Shown: in pieces, positions 14,081 to 20,451 of the stretch
How positions within the stretch are numbered: position 1 is the first letter of the stretch
How the letters are laid out: the number at the start of each line of letters is the position of its first letter
Source: an uncultured Clostridium sp.
Lineage (GTDB): Bacteria; Bacillota; Clostridia; TANB77; CAG-508
Length of the DNA: 20,451 nt
Direction: 5' to 3'
NCBI GenBank assembly: GCA_900552135.1
Contig: URYN01000016.1
Coordinates: forward strand, 1 to 20,451
Program-made: the position numbers and the translations under genes
Notes under the pieces: model-generated
Database searches by the model: none
What the model was told of the DNA's origin: nothing
Seen by the model: the letters and a program-made list of their open reading frames with translations, nothing else

Positions 14081-14115
14081 TTTCGCCCAAAAAGGGGCGT
14101 CCCTGTTGGGCGAAA
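14081..14115. repeat. Complete palindromic REP-like element after serS
   Basis: TTTCGCCCAA (14081-14090) pairs with TTGGGCGAAA (14106-14115), and inside it AGGG pairs with CCCT around GCGT. It begins 12 bases after the serS stop on the reverse strand. Its hairpin would form at the 3' end of the serS message, but no clear U-run follows. Confidence 0.8.
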
Positions 14116-14127
14116 GTTGGTTGAAGG

Positions 14128-15414
14128 TTATTTCTTTGGAACTATTTTTTCTATTCCACCCATATATGGACGTAAAACTTCTGGAACTGTAATACTTCCA
14201 TCTTCATTATAATTGTTTTCAAGAACTGCTATTAATCCTCTAGGAGTTGCAACAACAGTATTGTTTAAAGTATGTGGATAGTAGTTTCCTTTATCGCCTT
14301 TAACACGAATTCCAAGTCTTCTTGATTGAGCATCACCTAAAGTAGAACAGCTACATACTTCGAAATATTTCTTTTGTCTTGGACTCCAAGCCTCGATGTC
14401 ACAAGATTTTACCTTTAAATCAGCCAAATCTCCAGAGCAACATTCAAGTTGTCTTACAGGAACATTGAAACTTCTAAATAAATCTACACTTAATTTCCAC
14501 ATTTTATTGTACCAATTCATAGAATCTTCTGGCTCGCAAACAACAATCATTTCTTGTTTTTCAAATTGATGAACACGATATAATCCTCTTTCTTCTAGAC
14601 CATGTGAACCAATTTCTTTTCTGAAACATGGAGAATAAGAAGTCATAGTAATTGGAAGTTCTTGCTTGTTTATAATTTCGCCTTTAAATCTACCAATCAT
14701 AGAGTGCTCTGAAGTTCCGATTAAATATAAATCTTCGCCTTCAATTTTGTACATCATTGCGTCCATTTCTTCAAAACTCATAACGCCTGTAACAACGTCG
14801 CTACGAATCATGAATGGGGGAATACAATAAGTAAATCCGTTATTAATCATGTAATCTCTTGCATAAGCAAGCATTGCCTCATGAAGTCTTGCAATATCGC
14901 CAATTAAATAATAGAAACCAACACCGCTTGTACGTCCAGCTGATTCTTTATCTAATCCGTTAAATCTTGCAATGATATCTGCATGATGAGGAATTTCGTA
15001 ATCAGGAACCTTGGGTTCTCCAAAACGTTCAACTTCAACATTTTCTGAATCATCTTTTCCGATTGGAACAGATTTATCCATTATGTTTGGAATTTTCATC
15101 ATTCTTTCTTTTATTTCTGCAGAATATTGTTCTTCCTTTTCTTCATTAACAACAAGCTCGTCGTTAATAGCCTTTACTTCAGCTTTGATTTTCTCTGCTT
15201 CATCTTTTTTGCCTTCTCTCATTAAGCTTCCAACTTGATCACTAAGTTGTTTTCTCTTAGCACGAAGTTCGTCGCCATGTAATTTAGAAGCACGGTTCTT
15301 CTTGTCTAATTCAATTACCTCGTCAACGAGTGGTAACTTTTGATCTTGAAATTTGTTTTTGATGTTTTGTTTTACAACATCAGGATTTTCTCTTAAAAAT
15401 TTAATGTCAATCAT
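14128..15414 (-). CDS. serS: Serine-tRNA ligase
   Basis: Class II synthetase that charges tRNA-Ser, 428 residues as usual. The N-terminal coiled-coil arm that contacts the long variable arm of tRNA-Ser covers about residues 30-105. Motif 2 is the SPCFRKEIGSHGLEERGLYRVHQFEKQEM region. Motif 3 is TLNNTVVATPRGLIAVLENN (about 382-401) ending in PEVLRPYMGG; the usual Gly-Ser-Gly-type stretch there is replaced by NNTVVATP, marking a divergent clade, while the Arg is kept. AAAGGAG lies upstream of the ATG. It follows the DUF1653 gene by 14 bases and both are behind a serine T-box. Confidence 0.95.
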   Translation of the reverse strand: MIDIKFLRENPDVVKQNIKNKFQDQKLPLVDEVIELDKKNRASKLHGDELRAKRKQLSDQVGSLMREGKKDEAEKIKAEVKAINDELVVNEEKEEQYSAEIKERMMKIPNIMDKSVPIGKDDSENVEVERFGEPKVPDYEIPHHADIIARFNGLDKESAGRTSGVGFYYLIGDIARLHEAMLAYARDYMINNGFTYCIPPFMIRSDVVTGVMSFEEMDAMMYKIEGEDLYLIGTSEHSMIGRFKGEIINKQELPITMTSYSPCFRKEIGSHGLEERGLYRVHQFEKQEMIVVCEPEDSMNWYNKMWKLSVDLFRSFNVPVRQLECCSGDLADLKVKSCDIEAWSPRQKKYFEVCSCSTLGDAQSRRLGIRVKGDKGNYYPHTLNNTVVATPRGLIAVLENNYNEDGSITVPEVLRPYMGGIEKIVPKK

Positions 15415-15428
15415 AAAATTTTCTCCTT

Positions 15429-15686
15429 TTATTTTAAATAATCTTTTTCTATATCATTTACTAATTCGAATCTATGTTTTTGACCTGTTATATTGTCTGG
15501 TCTTTCAGGAATTTCTTCCAAGAACATCTTCTCTGGTCTTATCCAGATTTGAGAATCTGGTCTATCATATATTGCCTTATAAACGACCATTCTTTCTTTG
15601 TTTTCGGAATCTAGAGCAACATTTTCAACAAAGTAATAATTTCCTTTGAAATGTCTGTAGACTTTACCAATTTTTACTTGTTCCAT
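15429..15686 (-). CDS. DUF1653 family protein
   Basis: An 85-residue protein with the DUF1653 pattern: GKVYRHFKGNYYFVENVALDSE, then VVYKAIYDRPDSQIWIRPEKMFLEE. The family has no proven function known to me; its fold is predicted to be a small beta-rich domain. The start at 15686 (MEQVKIGKVY) has AAAGGAGG upstream; the longer frame to 15782 runs through the T-box terminator and is not real. It lies between the serine T-box and serS, so it should be induced when charged tRNA-Ser is low. Confidence 0.88.
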   Translation of the reverse strand: MEQVKIGKVYRHFKGNYYFVENVALDSENKERMVVYKAIYDRPDSQIWIRPEKMFLEEIPERPDNITGQKHRFELVNDIEKDYLK

Positions 15687-15735
15687 AAAAATACCTCCTT
15701 TATTTTCATAAAATTTGGTGATACTTGTGTAAAAC

Positions 15736-15981
15736 AAAAATCGCCACTTATGCAAAAACATAAGGGCGACAGTATATATCACGGTACCACCTTAATTAAT
15801 ATTTATAAAAATATAAATAAACTCTAAATGCTTATAACCTAGCATAAAACGGGTTAAGCTTTTAACTTAACAGCTCTAAAGGTAGATTCACAAAATGTTT
15901 TAAACTATTTTCACCAACCATAGTTTCTCTAAAATAAAACTTAGATTGCTACTAATCCTTTATATTATCGCCTTTCAATAT
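15736..15981 (-). promoter_or_regulatory. Serine T-box leader (tRNA-Ser sensing)
   Basis: Read on the reverse strand, the distal stem I loop GGTTGGTGAAAA is near 15910, followed by the specifier region GTGAATCTACC near 15888, where the triplet TCT is a serine codon. The T-box sequence AAGGTGGTACCGTG (about 15780-15794) precedes a terminator, TCGCC plus CTTATG pairing with CATAAG plus GGCGA (15741-15769), and a run of five T (15736-15740). Uncharged tRNA-Ser would favour the antiterminator and turn on DUF1653-serS. Confidence 0.92.
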
Positions 15982-15987
15982 GCAAAC

Positions 15988-16016
15988 ATTATATAACAAA
16001 ATTTTAAAAATGTAAA
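15988..16016 (-). promoter_or_regulatory. Promoter of the T-box/serS operon
   Basis: Reverse strand: -35 TTTACA (16011-16016), 17-base spacer and perfect -10 TATAAT (15988-15993). The start near 15981 fits the 5' end of T-box stem I. Confidence 0.75.
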
Positions 16017-16111
16017 TAAAATTAGCAAAATATGTTAAGAATAATAAAAAAGAAAAATTGAAATAGCAAATTTTATCGAATAAGCGAAAACTTAAATACG
16101 ATGTTATGAAG

Positions 16112-16141
16112 TTGAGTGTGTTAAAAAAGCAAAAGTATAAA
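16112..16141 (+). promoter_or_regulatory. Possible promoter of the exchanger gene
   Basis: TTGAGT (16112-16117), 18-base spacer and TATAAA (16136-16141), about 40 bases before the ATG at 16182. Reasonable but in AT-rich sequence. Confidence 0.4.
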
Positions 16142-16181
16142 GAAATTTGCATGTAAAAAATAAAGAAAGGAAGAGAAGAAA

Positions 16182-17048
16182 ATGAATTTGATTTTTGAAT
16201 TTTTGAAATTTATAGTATTTTCACTTGGAATTGTTATAATTTCAAAATATTTGTTGGTGCCAATATTAAGAAAGATTTCGATTATTCTAAATTTAAGTGC
16301 AAGAGCCAGAGGAAACATTGCAGGATTTGCTACGTCTGTGCCAGAACTGCTAACTGTATGTTTTTCAGCTTCGAGTGGATTAATTGGAACAAGTATTTAT
16401 AATATTTTGAGTTCAAATACCATAAACTTAATTCAATACACATTTACAGTGTATCTTAACAAAAATCAAAAATATTTAAGAAATAAGGCAATTCTAACAG
16501 ACATAATATTAGCATTAATTACTGTTGCAATTCCACTGATAGCAGTAATTTTCAAATTTACATTCGGAATGATAAGCGTTGTTATATTCGTAATACTTTC
16601 ATTTGTATTTTATTATATAAATCATAATGTGCACAAATTATATCTGGGAAAAGAAGACAAGGAAATAGAAAAAGAGGAACAAACTGAAGCTGAAAATGAA
16701 GATAGAAAATCTAATAAAAAAGAAAATATAATCTTGTATGCAATTGTACTATTAATTATTGTGGCTTTATTATACTGGATTGGAGAACTTCTTAGCAATA
16801 GTCTTACTAATTTATGCAAAACATTCGGATTGCCAGAAATTGTGGTGGGAATTTTATTAGGATTCATAACCAGCATTCCAGAACTCATCACATTCACAGA
16901 GGCTCAAAGAAAAGAGAAGAGCAAAAACGATGAAATGGCAAATAAAATTGGAGTAGTGGAAGCGACCAACAATTTACTAACCTCAAATATACTAAACTTA
17001 TTTGTAATTCAATCAATAGGAATTATATTATATTCAATATTTGGATAA
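16182..17048 (+). CDS. Sodium/calcium exchanger family membrane protein
   Basis: A CaCA-type cation exchanger, 288 residues, with two alpha repeats that form the ion-binding core. Repeat one holds GNIAGFATSVPELL (44-57) and GTSIYNILSSNTINL; repeat two holds VGILLGFITSIPELITFTEA and NLLTSNILNLF. The two PEL motifs preceded by TS are the ion-coordinating signatures. About ten membrane helices are likely, in two halves joined by a charged cytosolic loop (about 155-182, rich in Glu and Lys). It is a little shorter than YrbG-type exchangers (about 325). AAAGGAAGAG lies upstream of the ATG. The ion cannot be named: Ca, Na/Ca or K-dependent types are possible. Confidence 0.85.
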   Translation: MNLIFEFLKFIVFSLGIVIISKYLLVPILRKISIILNLSARARGNIAGFATSVPELLTVCFSASSGLIGTSIYNILSSNTINLIQYTFTVYLNKNQKYLRNKAILTDIILALITVAIPLIAVIFKFTFGMISVVIFVILSFVFYYINHNVHKLYLGKEDKEIEKEEQTEAENEDRKSNKKENIILYAIVLLIIVALLYWIGELLSNSLTNLCKTFGLPEIVVGILLGFITSIPELITFTEAQRKEKSKNDEMANKIGVVEATNNLLTSNILNLFVIQSIGIILYSIFG

Positions 17049-17164
17049 ATTATGAATAATTGGAATTAAAACGAATAAAATATTTATATATATATTGAAT
17101 TTTAAGTCATAAAGAAATTGCAAAAAGACAAGCAATCAACAAAAAGGTAGGGAGAATAGGAAGT

Positions 17165-17428
17165 ATGTTTGATGAAATAAAAAAGAATATTTCTGCAGAG
17201 GAAAAAAAGAAGAAAATAAAGAATGCAGAAATTTTAAAGAGCATAATTAGAACCAAGAGTGAGCTAAATACAAATATAAAAAATTATGAATATGCCGAAA
17301 AAGAACTTGTAGACTTTTATTTATATCAGATAAAGGCAAATCAAGCTAAATTGGATTATTTGATAAAACTTGCAAAGGAGAATGAATTAGAAGTTACAAA
17401 TGTAGATAAATTAAAATACGAAGCATAA
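17165..17428 (+). CDS. yaaL: DUF2508 (YaaL-like) protein
   Basis: A small, highly charged, helical protein of 87 residues. The C-terminal half, ELNTNIKNYEYAEKELVDFYLYQIKANQAKLDYLIKLAKEN, fits the DUF2508/YaaL family, whose members show the pattern of acidic-Tyr/Phe 'L-D-F-Y-x-Y-Q-I' and a Lys-rich end. No function is proven. In Bacillus the order is recR-yaaL-bofA; here the next gene is bofA-like, which supports the call, although recR is not nearby. The ribosome binding site (ATAGGAAG) is close to the ATG. Confidence 0.7.
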   Translation: MFDEIKKNISAEEKKKKIKNAEILKSIIRTKSELNTNIKNYEYAEKELVDFYLYQIKANQAKLDYLIKLAKENELEVTNVDKLKYEA

Positions 17429-17604
17429 TGTGAATGATACTTAACTGAATTGAGGCAAAAATTAAATAAATATATGTAATAACTGAAAATGTTGAGGTGT
17501 GACAAAAGAATAAAAGTATTAGAAAAATAAAAGTGGCATGTAATAATTGTCCAATATGTAACATAGAATGAGGTAAGAAATAGAAAATAAGAGGAAGTAA
17601 AAAG

Positions 17605-17865
17605 ATGGATATAAAAATGTTACTAGTGTACTTTGCATGCGTAATTGCGATATTTATAATTGGAAAAATTTTATTTGTGCCATTAAAGATGATATTTAAA
17701 TTAATATTAAATTCAATTTTGGGTGGAATATTAATTTGGCTAATCAACTTAGCGGGAATAACTTGGGGATTACACATTGGAATAAATGTAATTACAATGC
17801 TTACAGTTGGACTACTTGGAGTTCCAGGAGCAGTGCTACTTACTGTGCTGGCAATATTCATATAA
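17605..17865 (+). CDS. bofA: BofA family pro-sigma-K processing inhibitor homologue
   Basis: An 86-residue membrane protein. In Bacillus BofA sits in the outer forespore membrane with SpoIVFA and holds back the SpoIVFB protease that activates sigma-K. Two hydrophobic stretches (about 5-35 and 40-84) flank the family hallmark, LNSILGGILIWLIN followed by IGINVITMLTVGLLGVPGAVLL. AGAGGAAG lies upstream of the ATG. A CATAGAAT box (17562-17569) resembles a sigma-E -10, but I see no matching -35. The partner SpoIVF genes are not in this window. Confidence 0.85.
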   Translation: MDIKMLLVYFACVIAIFIIGKILFVPLKMIFKLILNSILGGILIWLINLAGITWGLHIGINVITMLTVGLLGVPGAVLLTVLAIFI

Positions 17866-17896
17866 CTTTTTTTGGGAATAATTTTTGGTACAATTT

Positions 17897-18016
17897 GGGG
17901 ACGGAGAAAAAAATGTACCGAATACAATTTTTTATTGTATTTTTTAAGATAAAAATTTTGTCAACAGATATAATTTTGAGGGGCGGAGGAAAATGTACAA
18001 TTTTTCCTCCGTCCCC
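17897..18016. repeat. GGGGACGGAG repeats with GC-rich hairpin
   Basis: GGGGACGGAGAAAAAAATGT (from 17897, continuing AC) recurs as GGGGCGGAGGAAAATGTAC (17980-17998), and then inverted as TTTTTCCTCCGTCCCC (18001-18016). The second and third form a stem of about 14 bp with one bulge. GGTACA/TGTACC (17887-17892, 17914-17919) brackets the first copy. This is a second GC-rich repeat family beside the CGCCCAA family. Confidence 0.65.
17921..17946 (+). terminator. Probable terminator after bofA
   Basis: AATACAAT (17921-17928) pairs with ATTGTATT (17934-17941) around TTTTT and is followed by more T. The stem is AT-rich and so weak, but the position and tail fit the end of the DUF2508-bofA transcript. 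Confidence 0.55.
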
Positions 18017-18027
18017 GATTTGTATCC

Positions 18028-18062
18028 TTCGCCCAAAAAGGGGCGTCCCTTTGGGGCGAAAA
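18028..18062. repeat. Palindromic CGCCCAA element after glmS
   Basis: TTCGCCCAAAAAGGGGCGTC (from 18028), followed by CCTTTGGGGCGAAAAGC, is a close copy of the element at 14081-14115, differing mainly at the CTGTTGGG/CTTTGGGG junction. It lies 15 bases after the glmS stop codon, in the 3' untranslated region on the reverse strand. Confidence 0.75.
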
Positions 18063-18076
18063 GCTGGTTCTTCTTG

Positions 18077-19921
18077 TTATTCTACCGTTACAGATTTTGC
18101 AAGGTTTCTTGGCTTATCTACGTCTAAGCCTTTATTCTTAGAAATATAGTAAGACAATAATTGCAATGGTATTACAGAAAGTATAGGGGAGATTAGCTCA
18201 TTTGTTTCGGGTATGTTTATTACATATCCAAAGTTATTATTTGGCAATATTTGATTTGTAATTATCAAGGTTTTTGCCCCTCTGGTTATTACTTCCTGAA
18301 TATTACTTATTGTTTTTTCAACAAGATTTTTATTTGTAATTATTCCAATTACGATTACTCCATTTTCAATTAACGCTATTGGTCCGTGTTTTAATTCTCC
18401 TGCGGCATAAGCTTCTGAATGAATATATGAAATTTCCTTTAATTTTAAAGAACCTTCTAAGGCTACATCGTAATCAGTACCTCTACCTAAGAAGAACATA
18501 TCTTTTTGAGTGTAGACTTTGTCAGCAAAGTCTTTTATTTTTTCAGATTCGTCAAGAACTGCTTCGATTTTAGATGGCAAATCTAAAATTGAATGTTTTA
18601 ATTCTTCAATTTTATCTTCTGGATAAGACCCCATAGTTTCGGCAAAATACATACCAAGAATAGCTATTAAGCAAACTTGAGAAGTGTATGCTTTGGTTGA
18701 TGCAACTGCGATTTCTGGTCCTGCATGTGTATAAATTGTGTAATCTGCTTCTCTGGTAATTGTGCTTCCGATTACATTAGAAATTGCAAGTGTTCTAGCT
18801 CCTTTTTCTTTTGATAGTCTAAGTGCCGCAAGTGTGTCAGCAGTTTCTCCAGATTGACTTACAAAAATACACAAAGTTTTTTCATCTATAATAGGATCTC
18901 TATACCTGAATTCTGAAGCAATATCAACTTCGGTAGGGATTCTACAAAGTTTTTCAAATATGATTTTTCCCACTAAGCCAGCATGCATTGCAGTTCCACA
19001 AGCTACTATAAAAATTTTGTTAATTGACTCCAAGTATTCCTTAGAAATATCTATATCATCAAAACTGCATTTTTCTCCAAGCTTGAATCTAGAACCAATT
19101 GTCTCGCGAATGGCAGTTGGTTGCTCAAAAATTTCCTTAAGCATGTAATCTTCATAACCGTCCTTTTCGGCAGCAGAAGCGTCCCATTCAATATTTTTAA
19201 TTTCTTTATTATGAGCAGCCAAATTCATATCGTAAAAAGTGATTCTGTCCTTGCAAACAAGAGCAAGTTCGTTATCATTTAAAAGATAAAAATCTTTTGT
19301 ATATCTTAAAACTGCTGGTATATCAGATGCAACAAAATTTTCATTATTGCCTTTTCCAATTACCAAAGGGCTATCTTTTCTTATAACTACAAATCTATCT
19401 GGATAAAATGCAGATAAAATTTCAAGTGCATAACTTCCTTTTAAATCAGATACGGCATTTTTAATTGCTCTTAAAAGCTTCTCATCAGTATTTTCAGATT
19501 TATCATTTGAAAAATAAAAATGAATCAAATTAGGAATAACCTCTGTATCAGTTTGAGAATAGAAAGAGTATCCATTGTCTGATAAAAATTTTCTTAAATC
19601 TGCATAATTTTCAATAATTCCATTATGTACAACTGCAAAATTTCCACTGTTATCAGTTTGTGGGTGAGCATTTTCTCTAGATGGTTTTCCATGAGTAGCC
19701 CAACGTGTATGAGCAATACCAATTGTTCCAGTTAATTTCTCCATCTCTGGAAGAGCTTCCAGATTGGCAACTCTGCCTTTCTCTTTAACAACATCAATTT
19801 TACCATTTTCAATAGTTGCAATTCCTGCTGAATCGTAACCTCTATATTCCAGGCACTTTAGCCCGTTAATTAAAACTTCTTTAGCTTTATTGTTACCAAT
19901 GTAACCTACTATTCCACACAT
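18077..19921 (-). CDS. glmS: Glutamine-fructose-6-phosphate aminotransferase (isomerizing)
   Basis: GlmS makes glucosamine-6-phosphate from fructose-6-phosphate and glutamine, the first step to UDP-GlcNAc and peptidoglycan, in the cytoplasm. The protein is 614 residues. The N-terminal glutaminase begins MCGIVGYIGNNKAKE with the catalytic Cys2, followed by LEYRGYDSAGIA and AHTRWATHGKPS. Two SIS sugar-binding domains follow, with ACGTAMHAG and SQSGETADTLAALR, then LGRGTDYDVALEGSLKLKEISYIHSEAYAAGELKHGPIALI. The end, DKPRNLAKSVTVE, is the family C-terminus. I start at 19921, since Cys must follow Met and AGGAGG lies upstream. The leader holds the glmS ribozyme. Confidence 0.97.
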   Translation of the reverse strand: MCGIVGYIGNNKAKEVLINGLKCLEYRGYDSAGIATIENGKIDVVKEKGRVANLEALPEMEKLTGTIGIAHTRWATHGKPSRENAHPQTDNSGNFAVVHNGIIENYADLRKFLSDNGYSFYSQTDTEVIPNLIHFYFSNDKSENTDEKLLRAIKNAVSDLKGSYALEILSAFYPDRFVVIRKDSPLVIGKGNNENFVASDIPAVLRYTKDFYLLNDNELALVCKDRITFYDMNLAAHNKEIKNIEWDASAAEKDGYEDYMLKEIFEQPTAIRETIGSRFKLGEKCSFDDIDISKEYLESINKIFIVACGTAMHAGLVGKIIFEKLCRIPTEVDIASEFRYRDPIIDEKTLCIFVSQSGETADTLAALRLSKEKGARTLAISNVIGSTITREADYTIYTHAGPEIAVASTKAYTSQVCLIAILGMYFAETMGSYPEDKIEELKHSILDLPSKIEAVLDESEKIKDFADKVYTQKDMFFLGRGTDYDVALEGSLKLKEISYIHSEAYAAGELKHGPIALIENGVIVIGIITNKNLVEKTISNIQEVITRGAKTLIITNQILPNNNFGYVINIPETNELISPILSVIPLQLLSYYISKNKGLDVDKPRNLAKSVTVE

Positions 19922-19950
19922 AGTGAACCTCCTATAAAATAAATTAGTAA

Positions 19951-19996
19951 TATGCAAATCAAACAATACCAAAGTTGAAATGCTTTGATTTGCATA
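19951..19996 (-). promoter_or_regulatory. 13-bp hairpin between the glmS ribozyme and start codon
   Basis: TATGCAAATCAAA (19951-19963) pairs perfectly with TTTGATTTGCATA (19984-19996), with a 20-base loop. It lies in the glmS mRNA between the ribozyme core and the ribosome binding site (about 15 bases). It has no U-run after it, so it is not a standard terminator. Confidence 0.6.
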
Positions 19997-20039
19997 CAAA
20001 TTATAAAAGGCATAAAATAATTAAACTACTTAAAATTAT

Positions 20040-20172
20040 ATCTGTTCTAACATCACTGCTAGGCTTTGTTAATTCTTAAGGACCGTAGAAAGCCCTAGAG
20101 CATCCGCCGAATATTTCGATAAACTCTAACCTCGTCAACAGCAAAAGCTGTCCTGGCGCTAATAAAAACTCC
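20040..20172 (-). ncRNA. glmS ribozyme/riboswitch
   Basis: The reverse strand shows the conserved core: AGCGCCAGGACAGC (from 20160 down), GTTGACGAGG, TTATCGA, TTCGGCGGATGC and AAGAATTAACAAAGCC. This is the glucosamine-6-phosphate-dependent self-cleaving RNA. Cleavage is expected between A at 20160 and G at 20159 on the reverse strand. The cut mRNA has a 5'-OH end, which in Bacillus is degraded by RNase J1. The 3' boundary is approximate. Confidence 0.95.
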
Positions 20173-20211
20173 TTTCATACTAAAATTTTACTTTATGCTT
20201 ATATGCATATA

Positions 20212-20240
20212 ATATTACACTAAAAAGGAAAATGTATCAA
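20212..20240 (-). promoter_or_regulatory. Promoter of glmS
   Basis: Reverse strand: -35 TTGATA (20235-20240), 17-base spacer, -10 TAATAT (20212-20217). Transcription would start about 45 bases before the ribozyme cleavage site. Confidence 0.6.
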
Positions 20241-20305
20241 GATTAAAAAATAATTTCAATAAAATTATTTAAAGAAAAATAAAGTAAAATTAATTGAAAA
20301 AACAG

Positions 20306-20334
20306 TTGAAAATAAAAAATTGTAATGGTAGAAT
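20306..20334 (+). promoter_or_regulatory. Promoter of the prepilin-like gene
   Basis: TTGAAA (20306-20311), 17-base spacer and TAGAAT (20329-20334), about 32 bases before the ATG. It diverges from the glmS promoter. Confidence 0.55.
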
Positions 20335-20366
20335 AAACTAAGAAAAATACAAAGGAGGAAAATAAA

Positions 20367-20451
20367 ATGACAAAAAAACAAGAAAGAGGAATTACACTTA
20401 TTGCTTTGGTTGTAACAATAGTTGTTTTGTTAATACTTGCAGGAGTAAGTA
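20367..20451 (+). CDS. Prepilin-type N-terminal cleavage/methylation protein (partial)
   Basis: Only the first 28 codons are in the window. MTKKQERGITLIALVVTIVV followed by LLILAGVS is a type IV prepilin-like N-terminus: a short basic leader ending in Gly8, then a hydrophobic helix. The canonical peptidase site is G-FTLIEL; here it is G-ITLIAL, without Glu at position 5, a form widespread in Clostridia. AAAGGAGG (20351-20358) lies upstream of the ATG. It could be a pseudopilin, a surface protein or a large protein using this helix as anchor; the rest is needed to decide. Confidence 0.8.
   Translation, partial: MTKKQERGITLIALVVTIVVLLILAGVS

Noticed and set aside
15687..15782. N-terminal extension of the DUF1653 protein to 15782
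   Set aside because: The extra codons lie in the T-box terminator and antiterminator region; the Met at 15686 has a strong ribosome binding site.
17736..18149. Forward frame of 137 codons overlapping bofA and the end of glmS
   Set aside because: It is in another frame of bofA, crosses the repeat region and enters glmS antisense; no ribosome binding site.

Overview
The window looks like a chromosomal segment of a low-GC, spore-forming Clostridia-type Firmicute. The basis is the very AT-rich coding sequence, strong AGGAGG-type ribosome binding sites, a serine T-box, an L10 leader, a glmS ribozyme, RNase J, and a linked DUF2508/YaaL plus BofA pair (BofA is a sporulation-checkpoint family). A prepilin of the GITLIALVV type common in Clostridia begins at the right edge. 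I cannot name the species from sequence alone.

Layout: (1) 1-527, the 3' end of a 23S rRNA and a complete 5S rRNA. (2) 754-5188, all forward: a flavin-reductase-like gene, then a translation/transcription block rpmG-secE-nusG-rplK-rplA-rplJ-rplL, with its own promoter, an L1-type site before rplA, an L10 attenuator before rplJ, and a terminator after rplL. Unusually, rpoB does not follow. (3) 5262-6785, reverse: plsX and tRNA-Cys. (4) 7054-8540, forward: a Mn-type CDF transporter and an unknown 84-residue protein. (5) 8596-8671, reverse tRNA-Gly, divergent from (6) 9027-12794, forward: RNase J, glutamyl-tRNA synthetase and an overlapping 54-residue DUF951 protein. (7) 12850-13301, a reverse, GC-richer orphan gene with its own promoter and terminator. 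(8) 13301-15981, reverse: ysxC/engB, serS and a DUF1653 gene, the last two behind a serine T-box. (9) 16182-17865, forward: a CaCA-type cation exchanger, DUF2508 and BofA. (10) 18077-20240, reverse glmS with its metabolite-sensing ribozyme. (11) 20367 to the edge, the start of a prepilin-like protein.

Most genes are housekeeping: translation machinery, tRNA charging (Glu, Ser), RNA decay, ribosome assembly GTPase, phospholipid and amino-sugar synthesis. RNA-level control is dense: L1 site, L10 attenuator, T-box, glmS ribozyme and a structured RNase J leader. RNase J and glmS may be functionally linked, since in Bacillus RNase J1 degrades the self-cleaved glmS message.

The parts least explained by known families are: a GC-rich palindromic (REP-like) repeat family just downstream of the stop codons of rnjA, serS and glmS, including a roughly 157-bp inverted cassette at 13959-14115; a second GC-rich repeat family at 17897-18016; the compositionally foreign orphan gene at 12986-13216; and the RNase J leader with a possible five-codon leader peptide.
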